A stretch of DNA of 52,891 bases from Planctomycetota bacterium (GCA_020638905.1 JACKHP010000029.1:1-52891); one strand, 5' to 3'; counted from the stretch's first letter, positions 17,825 to 26,630 are shown. The notes: generated by a model from the sequence alone, not told the origin. Translations and numbers: made by a program.

Positions 17825-18532
17825 TCAGTGCTCCTGGCGGTGGGAGACGGGCAGCACGACCTGCTTGCGGCGCGCGCCGGTGGCGTGGTCGACGGCCACC
17901 TCGACGTCGGGCGTCTCGTCGGGCTCGCCCCAGACGAGGCTGCGCTGGACGACGACGCGCTCCGTCCCGCCGTTCGCGTCGCGGAACGTGCCCTCGGCCT
18001 CGAGCACGAGCTGCAGCCACGCCGCGTCGGACGGCAGGCGCAGCGCGAGCCGTCCCCGGCCGCGCTCGCCGGGGCGCAACGGACGGCGTCCGTCGTCGGC
18101 GCGCGCGGGCGCCGCACCGTCACCGCGCGCGGTCACGCCGCGCAGCGCGGCGGCCGCCGCCTCGTCGGCGAGCGGCGAGGGCTCGGGCGGCGCCGTCCAT
18201 CCCCCGTCGGGCGCCAGCAGTCCGTCGGGATCGTCGAGCAGCTCGGCGCCGTCGGGCAGCAGCACGCGCACGCGCAGGTCGTCCAGCGCGACGAAGCTCG
18301 AGAGCGCGAGGTCGAGTTCCAAGCGTCCGTCGGCGTCCGGGGGAGCGACGAGGTCGAGGTCGATCTCGAGCGGGCCCTGCGGCTTGCACTCGCGCACGTC
18401 CGAGCGCGGAGCGCCGAGGGCGAAGCCGGGCGTGGCCCGCTCGACCCCGCGGGCCGGACCGGGCAGGGCCGTCAGCGCGAGCACCCCGGCCAGGCAGCCG
18501 AGGAGGGCGACGGACAGGGAGGAGACGCGCAT
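17825..18532 (-). CDS. Small exported protein, partner of the metallopeptidase (CKPxGP family)
   Basis: 235 residues, not a family I recognise. It has an N-terminal signal sequence (MRVSSLSVALLGCLAGVLAL), a short Cys-containing motif ECKPQGPLEIDLDL right after the mature start, then a beta-rich region with FVALDDLRVRVLLPDGAELL. The C-terminal third ends with VVLPVSHRQEH. The gene at 21099 encodes a shorter relative with the same CKPxGP motif and the same position directly before a metallopeptidase. I chose the ATG at 18532 over a TTG at 18574. The 287 bases upstream of it hold no gene that I can support. It may be a chaperone, inhibitor or subunit of the peptidase; this is inference from context only. 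Confidence 0.6.
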   Translation of the reverse strand: MRVSSLSVALLGCLAGVLALTALPGPARGVERATPGFALGAPRSDVRECKPQGPLEIDLDLVAPPDADGRLELDLALSSFVALDDLRVRVLLPDGAELLDDPDGLLAPDGGWTAPPEPSPLADEAAAAALRGVTARGDGAAPARADDGRRPLRPGERGRGRLALRLPSDAAWLQLVLEAEGTFRDANGGTERVVVQRSLVWGEPDETPDVEVAVDHATGARRKQVVLPVSHRQEH

Positions 18533-18819
18533 GCGGGACCGGGATCGGGGGGCGATGCGCCCTCTCTCGGCCAAATGCGCTCACATCCATGCGTGAAAAA
18601 TCAATGACGCGCGATGTATCCGTCGATCGCGCACTGTGATCCAGAAAACGGCCCAGAAACACATGGACCGCAACCCGTGCCATCTCTCCGAGGACCCCAT
18701 CAGGATCCGCCTCGGGGCGCCCCCGGCATGCCGCGCCCGGCCGGAACCGCCCAGGCCCCCGCGCGGCCGGGACCGGCGAGACCGAGCCGCCGGCCGCGGC
18801 CCGCCGGACTGCGGCCGCG

Positions 18820-21096
18820 TCAGCTCCCGAGGATGGTCTGCACGTAGCGCGTCTGGGCGGTCTTCTTGGCGCCGGCCGCGCCCGGGTCGCCGAGCACCAT
18901 GAACTGCCAGTAGAGGCTCAGTCCACAGGCCCCCGGGTCGGCACCCAGCGGCAGCGGCAGGAAGACCTCGCCCGAGGGCGTGGTCGTGACCGGCACGATC
19001 ACGTCGGGCGTGGGATAGAGCGTGCCCGCGTCGAACGGCGCGGCCAGCAGGCCCAGGCCGAGCACGATGTAGGTCGGCGCCGACGGGAGCGCGCCGGTCA
19101 TGTGCAGCGCGAAGTCTCCGCTCGGCAGCACGGGCAGGTTGACCGGCGTGAGCAACGGGACGCCGAGCAGGCCCGGCTTGCCCACGCCGCCCGGCGTGGC
19201 CGACGCACCGTTGAGGCACACGCCGCCGGCGGGATCGACGTCGATCGCCACCTGCACCGGCGCGCTCGTCGCGCCCAGCGGATCGGTGGCCACGACCTGC
19301 ACGTGGAAGGTCGTGCCGCCCCCCACCAGCGGCGGATCGAACGTGACCGACGCGCCACCGCCCAGGATCGAGCCGCCGTCGAGCGGCGTCCAGGCGTACG
19401 ACAGCACCTGGCCGACGTTCGCGTCGGACGCCATCACGTCGAGCGTGGTCGTCTCGTCGTCGGCGATCGACGACGGCGTGGCGGTCACGCTCGCGACCAC
19501 CGGCGCGAAGTTCTGGAACGCGTAGCGGATGCGGTAGTCGTACTTGCCGTAGCGGCGCGAGGTCGTGTTCAGCGTGCGCACGCGGAACTTCCAGGTGCCG
19601 GTCTGGTCGATCGCGAAGCCGGTGATGGCGCCGTTGCGTCCCGTGCCGCCGTCGTCGTCCTCGACGACCTTCGTGTCGCTCGGATCGAAGACGTCGAGGT
19701 ACGTATCGGCCTGGGTGTCCGCGTCGGACGCTCCGCCCGGGTAGCGCGTCTCGAAGTCGATCACCGAGCCCACGACGAGCGGCGCCGAGAACCAGTCGCG
19801 GTCACCGCTGCCGGGGACGGGCGGCACGGCGTCGCTCGCGTAGAGCGTCATGCCGCCGACCCAAGCGTCCGCCGGGACGATGGGCAGCGGGGTCGCGATC
19901 GTGTCGTTCGGTTCGCTCGTGTCGTTCACGAACTCGACCTGCCGATCGTGGTAGAGGTCGACGAGATCGGCGTGCAGTCCGCCCGAGCCGTAGAGCTCGA
20001 ACCATCCGTCCCAGGCGTCGTTGAGCGTGAGGTTGGGAGCGCTCGCGATCGGCCCCCGGAAGACGTCCCAGAAGGCCTGGTGCCGGTTCTTGCCGGCGAT
20101 CGTCGCGGTCGAGTCGATCGTGTCGTCGTCGACGCCCGTGCTCTGGTCGGTCGAGAGCTCGCTGTCGATCAGGTCGAACAGCGTGCACGCCACCGCCACC
20201 TCGTCGGCCGTCCCCTTGGCGTCGTTCGCGTACGGCTCGACGGTCTCGAGCCGCAGCCGCAACTGCACGCCGCCGTTCTGCGCCGAGCCGTTCGCGTCGA
20301 CGTACAGCGCCTGACGCACGATCTCCTCGATCTGGATCACGCCGCCCACGAAGGTCGCGTAGCCCTCGCCGAACGAGAGGCGTGGATCCTGGTCGCTGTC
20401 GCCGAAGAAGTGCGTGCCGCCGGGGTTGTCGCTGTCGCTGTACAGGTTCTGCAGCACGTGCCCCAGCTCGTGCAGGATGACCGCGTCGTCGTAGCCGTCG
20501 TCGGACGAGATGTGCGCGCCGGCGCCGCTCGCGAACGAACCGCCCGAGCCGGGCCAGTAGAGGCGCACCGTCTGTCCCGAGGCGCTCTCGACGATGTCGC
20601 CCTGGGTGACGTACTCCCACATCGAGACGCCCATGTCGAGCAGGTTGAAGGCGTTCGCCTCGGCTCCGCCGCTCGTGATCTTGAGCGCGGTCGTGGTGCC
20701 GGCGTCGAGGTCCGTCGACGTGTCGTGCGCCGCGAAGACCGGCGAGAAGGCCGAGTACTCGACGTTCGATTCGGTCGTCACGCGGATGCGCTGGAAGGAT
20801 CCGTCGAGATCGGTGTCGGCGTCGAGGCGCACGACCACGTCGACCACGCCGACGCTCGCGCAGACGATCGAGAAGTCGCCGTCCTGGTCGGTCGAGCCCG
20901 AGCCGAGCACCGCGTCGTTCGCGGCGTTCAGCACGTACACGTCGGCGCGCCGCACGGGACGCGACGGGTCGGAACCGCTCCAGCCGTTGTACGTCCAGGC
21001 CTTGTCCTCGTACTCGAAGCGACCGGTCACGGTGAAGTTCGCGGCGGCCGACGCGCACAGCAGCAGCAGCGCGAGCAGGGTCGGGAGACGCGTCAT
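18820..21096 (-). CDS. Exported HExxH metallopeptidase with PPC-, PKD-like and shared C-terminal domains
   Basis: 758 residues. The signal peptide (MTRLPTLLALLLLCASAAA) is followed by FTVTGRFEYEDKAWTYNGW, as in the paralogue at 16209. The zinc motif HELGH is at 209-213, with FFGDSDQDPRLSFGEGYAT after it. A PPC domain (DWFSAPLVVGSVIDFETRY ... TGTWKFRVRT) precedes a PKD/Ig-like domain (SVTATPSSIADDETTTLDV ... LSYAWTPLDGG). The last 110 residues (PFDAGTLYPTPDVIVP ... DPGAAG) match the ends of the proteins at 24277, 26703 and 34157. The ATG at 21096 lies 2 bases after the upstream stop, with GGGAGG as ribosome-binding site. Probably secreted or surface-bound; substrate unknown. Confidence 0.82.
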   Translation of the reverse strand: MTRLPTLLALLLLCASAAANFTVTGRFEYEDKAWTYNGWSGSDPSRPVRRADVYVLNAANDAVLGSGSTDQDGDFSIVCASVGVVDVVVRLDADTDLDGSFQRIRVTTESNVEYSAFSPVFAAHDTSTDLDAGTTTALKITSGGAEANAFNLLDMGVSMWEYVTQGDIVESASGQTVRLYWPGSGGSFASGAGAHISSDDGYDDAVILHELGHVLQNLYSDSDNPGGTHFFGDSDQDPRLSFGEGYATFVGGVIQIEEIVRQALYVDANGSAQNGGVQLRLRLETVEPYANDAKGTADEVAVACTLFDLIDSELSTDQSTGVDDDTIDSTATIAGKNRHQAFWDVFRGPIASAPNLTLNDAWDGWFELYGSGGLHADLVDLYHDRQVEFVNDTSEPNDTIATPLPIVPADAWVGGMTLYASDAVPPVPGSGDRDWFSAPLVVGSVIDFETRYPGGASDADTQADTYLDVFDPSDTKVVEDDDGGTGRNGAITGFAIDQTGTWKFRVRTLNTTSRRYGKYDYRIRYAFQNFAPVVASVTATPSSIADDETTTLDVMASDANVGQVLSYAWTPLDGGSILGGGASVTFDPPLVGGGTTFHVQVVATDPLGATSAPVQVAIDVDPAGGVCLNGASATPGGVGKPGLLGVPLLTPVNLPVLPSGDFALHMTGALPSAPTYIVLGLGLLAAPFDAGTLYPTPDVIVPVTTTPSGEVFLPLPLGADPGACGLSLYWQFMVLGDPGAAGAKKTAQTRYVQTILGS

Positions 21097-21098
21097 GG

Positions 21099-21665
21099 CT
21101 ACCTCCCGGTCCGGTGCGAGGTCGGCTGGGCCACGACCTCGATCGGCGCGCCGGTCTCGCCGTCGCGTGTGGCGCGCAACGGCGCCGGCAGCGGCAGCTC
21201 GCCCCAGGTCAGCTCGGTGCGCGTCTCGAACGGCTCGGGAAAGGTCGCGCCGCTCTCGTCGGAGCCGCGGAAGACGCCGTCGGCCACGAGCACGACCCGG
21301 CGCCAGGCGGCGTCGTCGGGCATCGCGAGCACCACGCGCGCGGTCGACTCCGACGCGCGCGCGGTGGACGCCGTCGCGTCGGCGACGCCCTCGACGAGCG
21401 ACGCGTCCGACGGAAGCTCGAGGTGCCAGGCCAAGGACTCGAGTTCGAGCACGGGACGCACGCGCACCTCGAGCTCGACCCGCGGGCCCTGGGACGAGAG
21501 CTGCACGAGCCGCGCGTCGACGGGTCCCGTCGGCTTGCAGCTCTTGTCGACGCAGGCCGCGGGACGTGACCCGGACGACGAGGCCTCGGCCGGACGCGTG
21601 CCGGCCGCGAGCAGGCTCGCGCCGACGAGCACCGCACAAGAGAGGATGGGGACGAGGGCGCGCAT
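21099..21665 (-). CDS. Small exported protein, second CKPxGP-family member
   Basis: 188 residues with a signal sequence (MRALVPILSCAVLVGASLL), the motif SCKPTGPVDARL soon after the mature start, and a beta-rich body (VRPVLELESLAWHLELPSDA). It resembles the protein at 17825-18532 in motif, order of elements and position: both end two bases before a HExxH metallopeptidase start. I do not recognise a known family. Within the mature region the spacing from CKPxGP to the L.LPs.A.L segment is kept, which suggests a common fold. A candidate -10 (TATACT, 21799-21804) lies upstream. Confidence 0.6.
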   Translation of the reverse strand: MRALVPILSCAVLVGASLLAAGTRPAEASSSGSRPAACVDKSCKPTGPVDARLVQLSSQGPRVELEVRVRPVLELESLAWHLELPSDASLVEGVADATASTARASESTARVVLAMPDDAAWRRVVLVADGVFRGSDESGATFPEPFETRTELTWGELPLPAPLRATRDGETGAPIEVVAQPTSHRTGR

Positions 21666-21798
21666 CGACGACCTTTCGCGGGGAGGAGTCCCGGCGCCGC
21701 GGCAGGATCGGGGCCACGGCTACGGGCGTTCGGGGCCGGTTCGCCGACGACCCGGCGAGCCGAAGCTCCCCGTCGGGCGGCCGAAGGCGATCCACGGG

Positions 21799-21804
21799 AG
21801 TATA
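21799..21804 (-). promoter_or_regulatory. Candidate -10 element of the CKPxGP/metallopeptidase pair
   Basis: TATACT on the minus strand, 134 bases before the ATG at 21665. It is one of the best -10 matches in this GC-rich window, but no -35 is visible. It stands between the hexamer array at 21846 and the gene. Confidence 0.4.
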
Positions 21805-21845
21805 TGCGCAGATTCCGGGTCGGGCGGCTCGGGGTGTTTCTGCGC

Positions 21846-21977
21846 GGGATCGGGATCGGGATCGGGATCGGGATCGGGTTCGGCTTCGGCTTCGGCTTCG
21901 GCTTCGGCTTCGGCTTCGGCTTCGGCTTCGGGTTCGGCTTCGGCTTCGGCTTCGGCTTCGGCTTCGGCTTCGGGTTC
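21846..21977 (-). repeat. Hexanucleotide array A (GAAGCC/GAACCC/GATCCC), 22 units
   Basis: 132 bases of uninterrupted hexamers. Read on the minus strand: GAACCC, six GAAGCC, GAACCC, eight GAAGCC, GAACCC, five GATCCC. It lies in the 403-base gap between the divergent genes at 21665 (-) and 22069 (+). The unit type and the order (GAA-type units first, GATCCC last) match array B at 32544. No direct-repeat/spacer structure, so it is not a CRISPR. The rest of the gap holds the candidate promoters only. Confidence 0.95.
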
Positions 21978-22052
21978 GGTGCGCATCTGGCGACCCTGCG
22001 CTCCGAACCTCGCGCGGCGCGGGACACGTCGCGCGGCGGCCGCCGGATTCCT

Positions 22053-22058
22053 TATGCT
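22053..22058 (+). promoter_or_regulatory. Candidate -10 element of the methionine aminopeptidase gene
   Basis: TATGCT, ten bases before the ATG at 22069. If used, the transcript has a leader of only a few bases, which favours the start at 22069 over the in-frame ATG at 22054. Confidence 0.3.
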
Positions 22059-22068
22059 TCCCCTCCCC

Positions 22069-22953
22069 ATGCGCGTCGACCTCGACAAGTACCGTGAAGC
22101 AGGACGCATCGCGGCCACCGCCCGGCGGCAGGCGATCACCCAGATCCGTCCCGGCGTGAAGTACGTCGACGTGCTCGACACGATCGAGGACTTCATCCAC
22201 GCGCAGGGCGCCGAGCTGGCGTTCCCCGCCCAGGTCTCGGTGAACGGCGTGGCGGCGCACGACTGCTGCGGTCCCGACGACCTGCGCACGTTCGCCGAGG
22301 GCGACGTGGCCAAGGTCGACCTGGGCGTGCACGTCGACGGCTGTATCGCCGACACCGCGGCCACCGCCGACCTGGGCGACCACGCCGCGCTGCTCGAGGC
22401 CTCGCGCCAGGCGCTCGAGGCCGCCATCGCGCTCGTCAAGCCCGGCCGCCGCATCAAGGAGATCGGCGCCGCGATCCAGGGCACGATGGCCGCGCTCGGC
22501 TTCAAGCCCGTGAGCAACCTGACCGGCCACGGCATCGCGCCGTTCACGATCCACTGCTCGCCGTCGATCCCCAACGTGCCCGAGGGCGCGTCGGGCGAAC
22601 TCAAGGAGGGCATGATGATCTGCATCGAGCCCTTCGCCACGACCGGCAGCGGCTACGTGGCCGAGGCCGGCAAGGCCGAGGTCTTCGGCGCGCGGCGCAA
22701 GCTGAAGGCGCCCAAGCACGTCGAGCAGGGCGTCGTCGACCAGATCCTCGAGCGGCGTGGACTGCCCTTCAGCCGTCGCGAGATCGCGCGCAAGCACGGC
22801 ACCGCCGCCGCCGAGAAGGCGCTCAAAGACCTGCTGCGCGCCGGCGCGATCTTCGCCTATCCCCCGCTCGTCGAGACGAAGCCGGCGACCGTGGCGCAGT
22901 TCGAGCACACGATGTACGTCGGTGCCGACGACGTCGAGGTCATGACGCGCTGA
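22069..22953 (+). CDS. map: Methionine aminopeptidase, type II (archaeal-like)
   Basis: Removes the N-terminal methionine from new proteins in the cytoplasm. All five metal ligands of the pita-bread fold are present: Asp84 (KVDLG), Asp95 (CIADT), His154 (GHGI), Glu187 (IEPF) and Glu279 (FEHT). The 92-residue insert between the last two, with QGVVDQILERRGLPFSRRE and ALKDLLRAGAIFAYPPL, is the winged-helix-like subdomain that marks type II enzymes; VNGVAAHD and FTIHCSPSIPNV also match archaeal MetAP rather than the usual bacterial type I. At 294 residues it has the archaeal length without the eukaryotic N-terminal extension. The start at 22069 was chosen because the family begins a few residues before the first helix (LDKYREAGRIA). 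It stands alone. Confidence 0.92.
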   Translation: MRVDLDKYREAGRIAATARRQAITQIRPGVKYVDVLDTIEDFIHAQGAELAFPAQVSVNGVAAHDCCGPDDLRTFAEGDVAKVDLGVHVDGCIADTAATADLGDHAALLEASRQALEAAIALVKPGRRIKEIGAAIQGTMAALGFKPVSNLTGHGIAPFTIHCSPSIPNVPEGASGELKEGMMICIEPFATTGSGYVAEAGKAEVFGARRKLKAPKHVEQGVVDQILERRGLPFSRREIARKHGTAAAEKALKDLLRAGAIFAYPPLVETKPATVAQFEHTMYVGADDVEVMTR

Positions 22954-22987
22954 GGCCGCACGGCGCGGCCGACGCGTCGCGCACCGT

Positions 22988-23899
22988 TCAGCGAGTGTCC
23001 TCGGCGGACTGCGACGTCTTGCGCGACTTGCGCGTCGCGCGGGACCCGCGCGGCGAACGGCTCGCGCCCTCGTCGGACGTCGCGCGCGGCTCGCGCCGTT
23101 CGTGCTCGCGCAGGAACCCGAGTCCGCGCGCGGGGCCGTCGCGTCCGCCGTAGCCGTGCCCGCCTGGGCCCGACTCCCACGTGAGATGGAAGCGCGGATC
23201 GGCGGCCTCGGCCGACTCGAACTGCGCGACGAACGTGTTCAGCGTGGCGCGGTCGAGCCAGCGGTCGTCGGTGGCCGTCCAGAGGTACACCGGGACGTCG
23301 CGCAGGTGCGGCACCGGATCGCCGAGCAGCCCCACCACGCGATGCTCGTCGTCCCACAGCGGCGAGGGCGTGCCCGACCAGCAGGCCACCGCCGCGAACA
23401 GTTCGGGGTGCCGCGCCGCGAGGTGGATGGCCGCCGTGGCGCCCGACCCGTGCCCTGCGAGATACACGCGCCGCGGATCGGCGCGCTTCTTCTTCACCTG
23501 CTGCGCCACGAGGGCGAGCACGCGCGCCTCGCCCTCGGCCTCGAGCCACGGCGTGGTCGACAGGGAGGGAGGCGCCGCCGGCACGAGCAGCCGCAGCCCC
23601 GCCCGATCGGCCGCCGACCCGAGCGGCGTGAGCGCGTCGCGCTGCAACTCGACCACCGGACGCGGCTCGAAGCTGCCCCCGTGGAGCACGATGACCAGCG
23701 AACGTGACCCGCGTCGACCGCCCTCGAGCGGCGCGTCGCCGGACGGGAGCGCGAGGCGCGGCGGGTGCGGCGCACGCTCGGCGCTGGACAGAGTCAGGTT
23801 CTCCGGGGCAGGCACCCGCGCGCCGGCCGCGGCGAGCGACAGGCCCCCGAGCAGGGCGAGCAGGAGGAAGCGCATCGTCGGACCGAGCAGGCGTCGCAT
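22988..23899 (-). CDS. Exported alpha/beta hydrolase (esterase/peptidase-like)
   Basis: 303 residues. A hydrophobic N-terminus (MRFLLLALLGGLSLAAAGA after nine leading residues) suggests export. The alpha/beta-hydrolase features are in order: an oxyanion-hole strand IVLHGG, the nucleophile elbow GHGSG in VYLAGHGSGATAAIHLA, an acid candidate in WTATDDRWLD and a His in GPGGHGYG. The layout resembles PHB depolymerase/feruloyl-esterase-type predicted esterases. The last 40 residues are Arg/Ser/Lys rich and probably disordered. The ATG at 23899 follows GGGAGG closely; an inner ATG at 23875 is possible. Its 3' end faces map. Substrate unknown. Confidence 0.75.
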   Translation of the reverse strand: MRRLLGPTMRFLLLALLGGLSLAAAGARVPAPENLTLSSAERAPHPPRLALPSGDAPLEGGRRGSRSLVIVLHGGSFEPRPVVELQRDALTPLGSAADRAGLRLLVPAAPPSLSTTPWLEAEGEARVLALVAQQVKKKRADPRRVYLAGHGSGATAAIHLAARHPELFAAVACWSGTPSPLWDDEHRVVGLLGDPVPHLRDVPVYLWTATDDRWLDRATLNTFVAQFESAEAADPRFHLTWESGPGGHGYGGRDGPARGLGFLREHERREPRATSDEGASRSPRGSRATRKSRKTSQSAEDTR

Positions 23900-23973
23900 G
23901 CCCTCCCGACGGACGGTCCCTGGGCGCGTTTCGCCCGGGGCGCGCAGGCCCCCTGCGCCCGACCCGGCCGGGC

Positions 23974-24002
23974 TTGTCCCAGAAGCCCCGGCTCGGTTAC
24001 AA
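23974..24002 (+). promoter_or_regulatory. Candidate promoter of tRNA-Pro
   Basis: TTGTCC (23974-23979), a 17-base spacer and TTACAA (23997-24002), about 75 bases before the tRNA. This is the clearest two-box promoter in the window. Confidence 0.45.
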
Positions 24003-24077
24003 CCTCTCGCTCGGATCCGCGCGAAACCCCATCGCGCACGCAGCCGTCAGCACCGCAACGTGACGGCGATCCACCGT

Positions 24078-24154
24078 CGGGGCGTGGCTCAGTTTGGTAG
24101 AGCGCTTGACTGGGGGTCAAGAGGTCGCTGGTTCGAATCCAGTCGCCCCGACCA
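24078..24154 (+). tRNA. tRNA-Pro (anticodon GGG)
   Basis: 77-base cloverleaf with encoded CCA. The acceptor stem pairs CGGGGCG with CGCCCCG; the D arm is TGGCTCAGTTTGGTAGAGC-like; the anticodon stem pairs CTTGA with TCAAG around the seven-base loop CTGGGGG, giving anticodon GGG. The T arm is CTGGTTCGAATCCAG. The end is ACCA. It decodes CCC and CCU. The 122 bases after it hold no attachment-site repeat that I can see. Confidence 0.97.
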
Positions 24155-24276
24155 CTGCACCCGTGCTGATCGCACGACTTGCGACGACGGGCCGGGCGGC
24201 TCGTGCATGCCGATCACCGCCGGATCGACGCTCTCACGTCGCCGAGGACCGCAACGCCCGATCCCCGCGCCGTCGG

Positions 24277-26496
24277 TCAGTTGCCGAGTTGGACGAGCAA
24301 CCCGTTCGACATCGAGACCCCGTGCACCGCGCCCGGGTCGGCGAAGAGCTCCTGCACCACGAACGCGATGCCGCCGGGGACGCCCGGGTCGAGCGGGACG
24401 AAGAGCAGCACCTGTCCCTGCGCGTTGGCAGCCAGGCCGAAGCTCGCCGCCACCGGGATGGCGTAGAGCGTGCCGCCCTTGAACGGCACCTCGCCCTGGC
24501 TGAACGAGATCAGCAACGAGCACGGCGCGTTCGGGAGGGCGCTCACCGTGGTGAGCGTGAAGCCGCTCCCGCCGGGGACGAGGTCGCCGCTGCCGAGCAG
24601 GTTCGGCGCGAGGCCCGAGCCGCCCGCCAATCCCGGACCCAGCGTCGCGAACGAGCCCGTGGTGATGTAGCTGAAGCCGTCGACGAGCAGGTCGCTGCCG
24701 TTGCCCAGCGCGAGCACGTCGACCGGACCCATGCCGGCCCCCGCGGGCGTCGTGACCTTCAGCTGCGTGGCCGACTTGATCACGAGGTTCGTGCCCGGGA
24801 CGCCGCCGAAGCGCACCTCGGTCACGCCCAGCACGTTCGCGCCGCTGATCGTGACGACCGAGCCTCCCCCGACGAGACCCGTGTCGGGCGAGCACGCGGC
24901 GATCGAGGGCGCCGGGTTCGCGGTGTACGTGAAGGCGTTGGCCAGCGTCGCGCTGCCGAGCGTGTCGGTGACCGTGACCGGCAGCGTGGCGCCGTCCGTC
25001 CCGGGCGCACTCAGCGCGATGAGCGTCGAGTCGTCCACGAGCTGGTACGACGCGGCCGGGACGCCGCCGAACGCGACCGCGAAGACGCCGTCGAAGCCGC
25101 TGCCGTGGAACGTGACCGGCGTGAAGCCGCCCGCCGGTCCGCTCACCGGACCGATCGAGGTGAGCGCGGCCGGCGCGACGTCGTCGAACGGATCGAGTCC
25201 GTCGAGGGTCGTGACTCCCGATCCGATCGGATCGAGGTACTGCGCGATGCCCGACTCGGCCCAGAAACTGTAGAAGCGGCCGTACTGCGCGTTCTGGCAG
25301 TCGCCCTGGGGACCGCCGGTGAGCGCGCCGCGCACGCGCAGGTCCTGGTCGAAGAGCGGACCGCCCGAGCTGCCGCCCGCCGTCCCGCCGACCTGGAAGT
25401 TCATGAACCAGACCTTCACCGGGCCGACACCGAAGAAGTTCGAGGTGCCCTGGCCGCCGCCGTTCGAGTCGATCGAGATCTCCTTCGGGTTGCCGCCCGG
25501 GTGGTGCATCGAGAGGCCGAAGGTGGGGTTCGACGACGACCGGCTCCAGCCCGAGTAGTACGGATCGAAGCTGCCGGGGATCGGGTCGTTCAGCCGCAGC
25601 AGGCGTCCGTCGGTGTCGGCGTCGTGGGCCAACAGTTGCGCGCCCGACATGTTCATCGTGGTCGGCGCCGATCCCGAGCCGCAGCCGGGACGCTGGTAGC
25701 CGAAGCGCACGATGACCGTCGAGCCCGTGGTGCAGTGGTTCGCGGTGTAGAGGTACGGCGTCTGGTCGCGCGCGGTGTTGTTCAGGATCGAGCCCGAGCA
25801 CAGCAGCCCGCTGTAGACCGTGCGCACGGTGCAGCGCTTCTGCAGTCCGTACGGCGCGCCCTCGGGACAGTTCACGTCGACCGAGCAGCCGCCGGAGTAG
25901 CTCCCGTCGTCGAGCGACGCCTCGAGCGCGAACAGGTCGCGGTAGTCGTAGATCACCTGGCGCAGCGTGACGTGCGCGTCGAACGGCTGGTCGGCCGGCT
26001 GGCTGTACTCGATCACCACCGAGTCGCCGGGGAAGGGCTCGATCGCCAGCGCGCCGTCCGGTCCCTCGTTCTGCGCGGTGTACGCGCCGTACACGGTCGA
26101 GAGCGTCTCGTCGTAGAGGAACACCGTACCGCCCGGCGGCAGGTCGAAGCGGGCGAACTCGACACCCAGGCTGCGCGCGCCGGGCGCCTCGATGCGCACG
26201 CGTCCCGCGAGGCGACGTCCGTCGGACGTGACCTCGAACGCGCCCACGTCGGCCAGCTCGAACGGCAGCGAGACCGGCACGCCGTAGCGCAGCGGCCAGA
26301 TGCCGCGCGCCTCGTGCATGGCGTCTTCCTCGACGAGCAGCGCGACCTCGGGCGCCGGCAGCGTGAGCACGGTGGGCGCGCTCTCCAGCAGCGGCGCGGC
26401 GGGCTGACCGGGCGAACGGAGCTGCGCCGAGAGCACGGAGGGGAGCACGAACAGCGCGGCGGCCAGCGCGACCGCGACCAGGGGCGAGCGCCTCAT
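24277..26496 (-). CDS. Exported trypsin-like serine protease with IPT/TIG domains, copy 1
   Basis: 739 residues. Signal peptide MRRSPLVAVALAAALFVLP..LSA. The protease part (about 170-440) is of the lysyl-endopeptidase/trypsin type: His254 in LYTANHC, a candidate Asp in HDADTDGRLLRLN and Ser377 in GGSSGGPLFD; four Cys between them fit disulfides. Residues 30-160 form an unassigned N-terminal domain (a propeptide or inhibitor is possible). Two IPT/TIG Ig-like domains follow (IGPVSGPAGGFTPVTFHGSGF; CSPDTGLVGGGSVVTISG). The last 110 residues carry the C-terminal domain shared with three other proteins here (PFKGGTLYAIPV ... DPGAVHG). A same-length, closely similar copy lies directly upstream on the same strand. 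Confidence 0.82.
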   Translation of the reverse strand: MRRSPLVAVALAAALFVLPSVLSAQLRSPGQPAAPLLESAPTVLTLPAPEVALLVEEDAMHEARGIWPLRYGVPVSLPFELADVGAFEVTSDGRRLAGRVRIEAPGARSLGVEFARFDLPPGGTVFLYDETLSTVYGAYTAQNEGPDGALAIEPFPGDSVVIEYSQPADQPFDAHVTLRQVIYDYRDLFALEASLDDGSYSGGCSVDVNCPEGAPYGLQKRCTVRTVYSGLLCSGSILNNTARDQTPYLYTANHCTTGSTVIVRFGYQRPGCGSGSAPTTMNMSGAQLLAHDADTDGRLLRLNDPIPGSFDPYYSGWSRSSSNPTFGLSMHHPGGNPKEISIDSNGGGQGTSNFFGVGPVKVWFMNFQVGGTAGGSSGGPLFDQDLRVRGALTGGPQGDCQNAQYGRFYSFWAESGIAQYLDPIGSGVTTLDGLDPFDDVAPAALTSIGPVSGPAGGFTPVTFHGSGFDGVFAVAFGGVPAASYQLVDDSTLIALSAPGTDGATLPVTVTDTLGSATLANAFTYTANPAPSIAACSPDTGLVGGGSVVTISGANVLGVTEVRFGGVPGTNLVIKSATQLKVTTPAGAGMGPVDVLALGNGSDLLVDGFSYITTGSFATLGPGLAGGSGLAPNLLGSGDLVPGGSGFTLTTVSALPNAPCSLLISFSQGEVPFKGGTLYAIPVAASFGLAANAQGQVLLFVPLDPGVPGGIAFVVQELFADPGAVHGVSMSNGLLVQLGN

Positions 26497-26573
26497 GACG
26501 ACGGATCCGGGGAGAGATCGGGCACGCGGCGCACCGGTTTCGGGCGGCGACCCCGCGCGGGGAGAGGCCGGCG

Positions 26574-26582
26574 ATTGTAGCA
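26574..26582 (-). promoter_or_regulatory. Extended -10 promoter of serine protease copy 1
   Basis: TGCTACAAT on the minus strand, about 78 bases before the ATG at 26496. It has the TG of an extended -10 and no obvious -35. The same GCTGCTACAATCG block precedes the second protease copy. Confidence 0.5.
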
Positions 26583-26630
26583 GCAGGCCGGCGCGTCGGA
26601 GCGTGCGCGCGATGTGTCCCCCGGACACGC

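Noticed and set aside
24155..24276. Integration site after tRNA-Pro
   Set aside because: No repeat of the tRNA 3' end and no integrase gene are visible.
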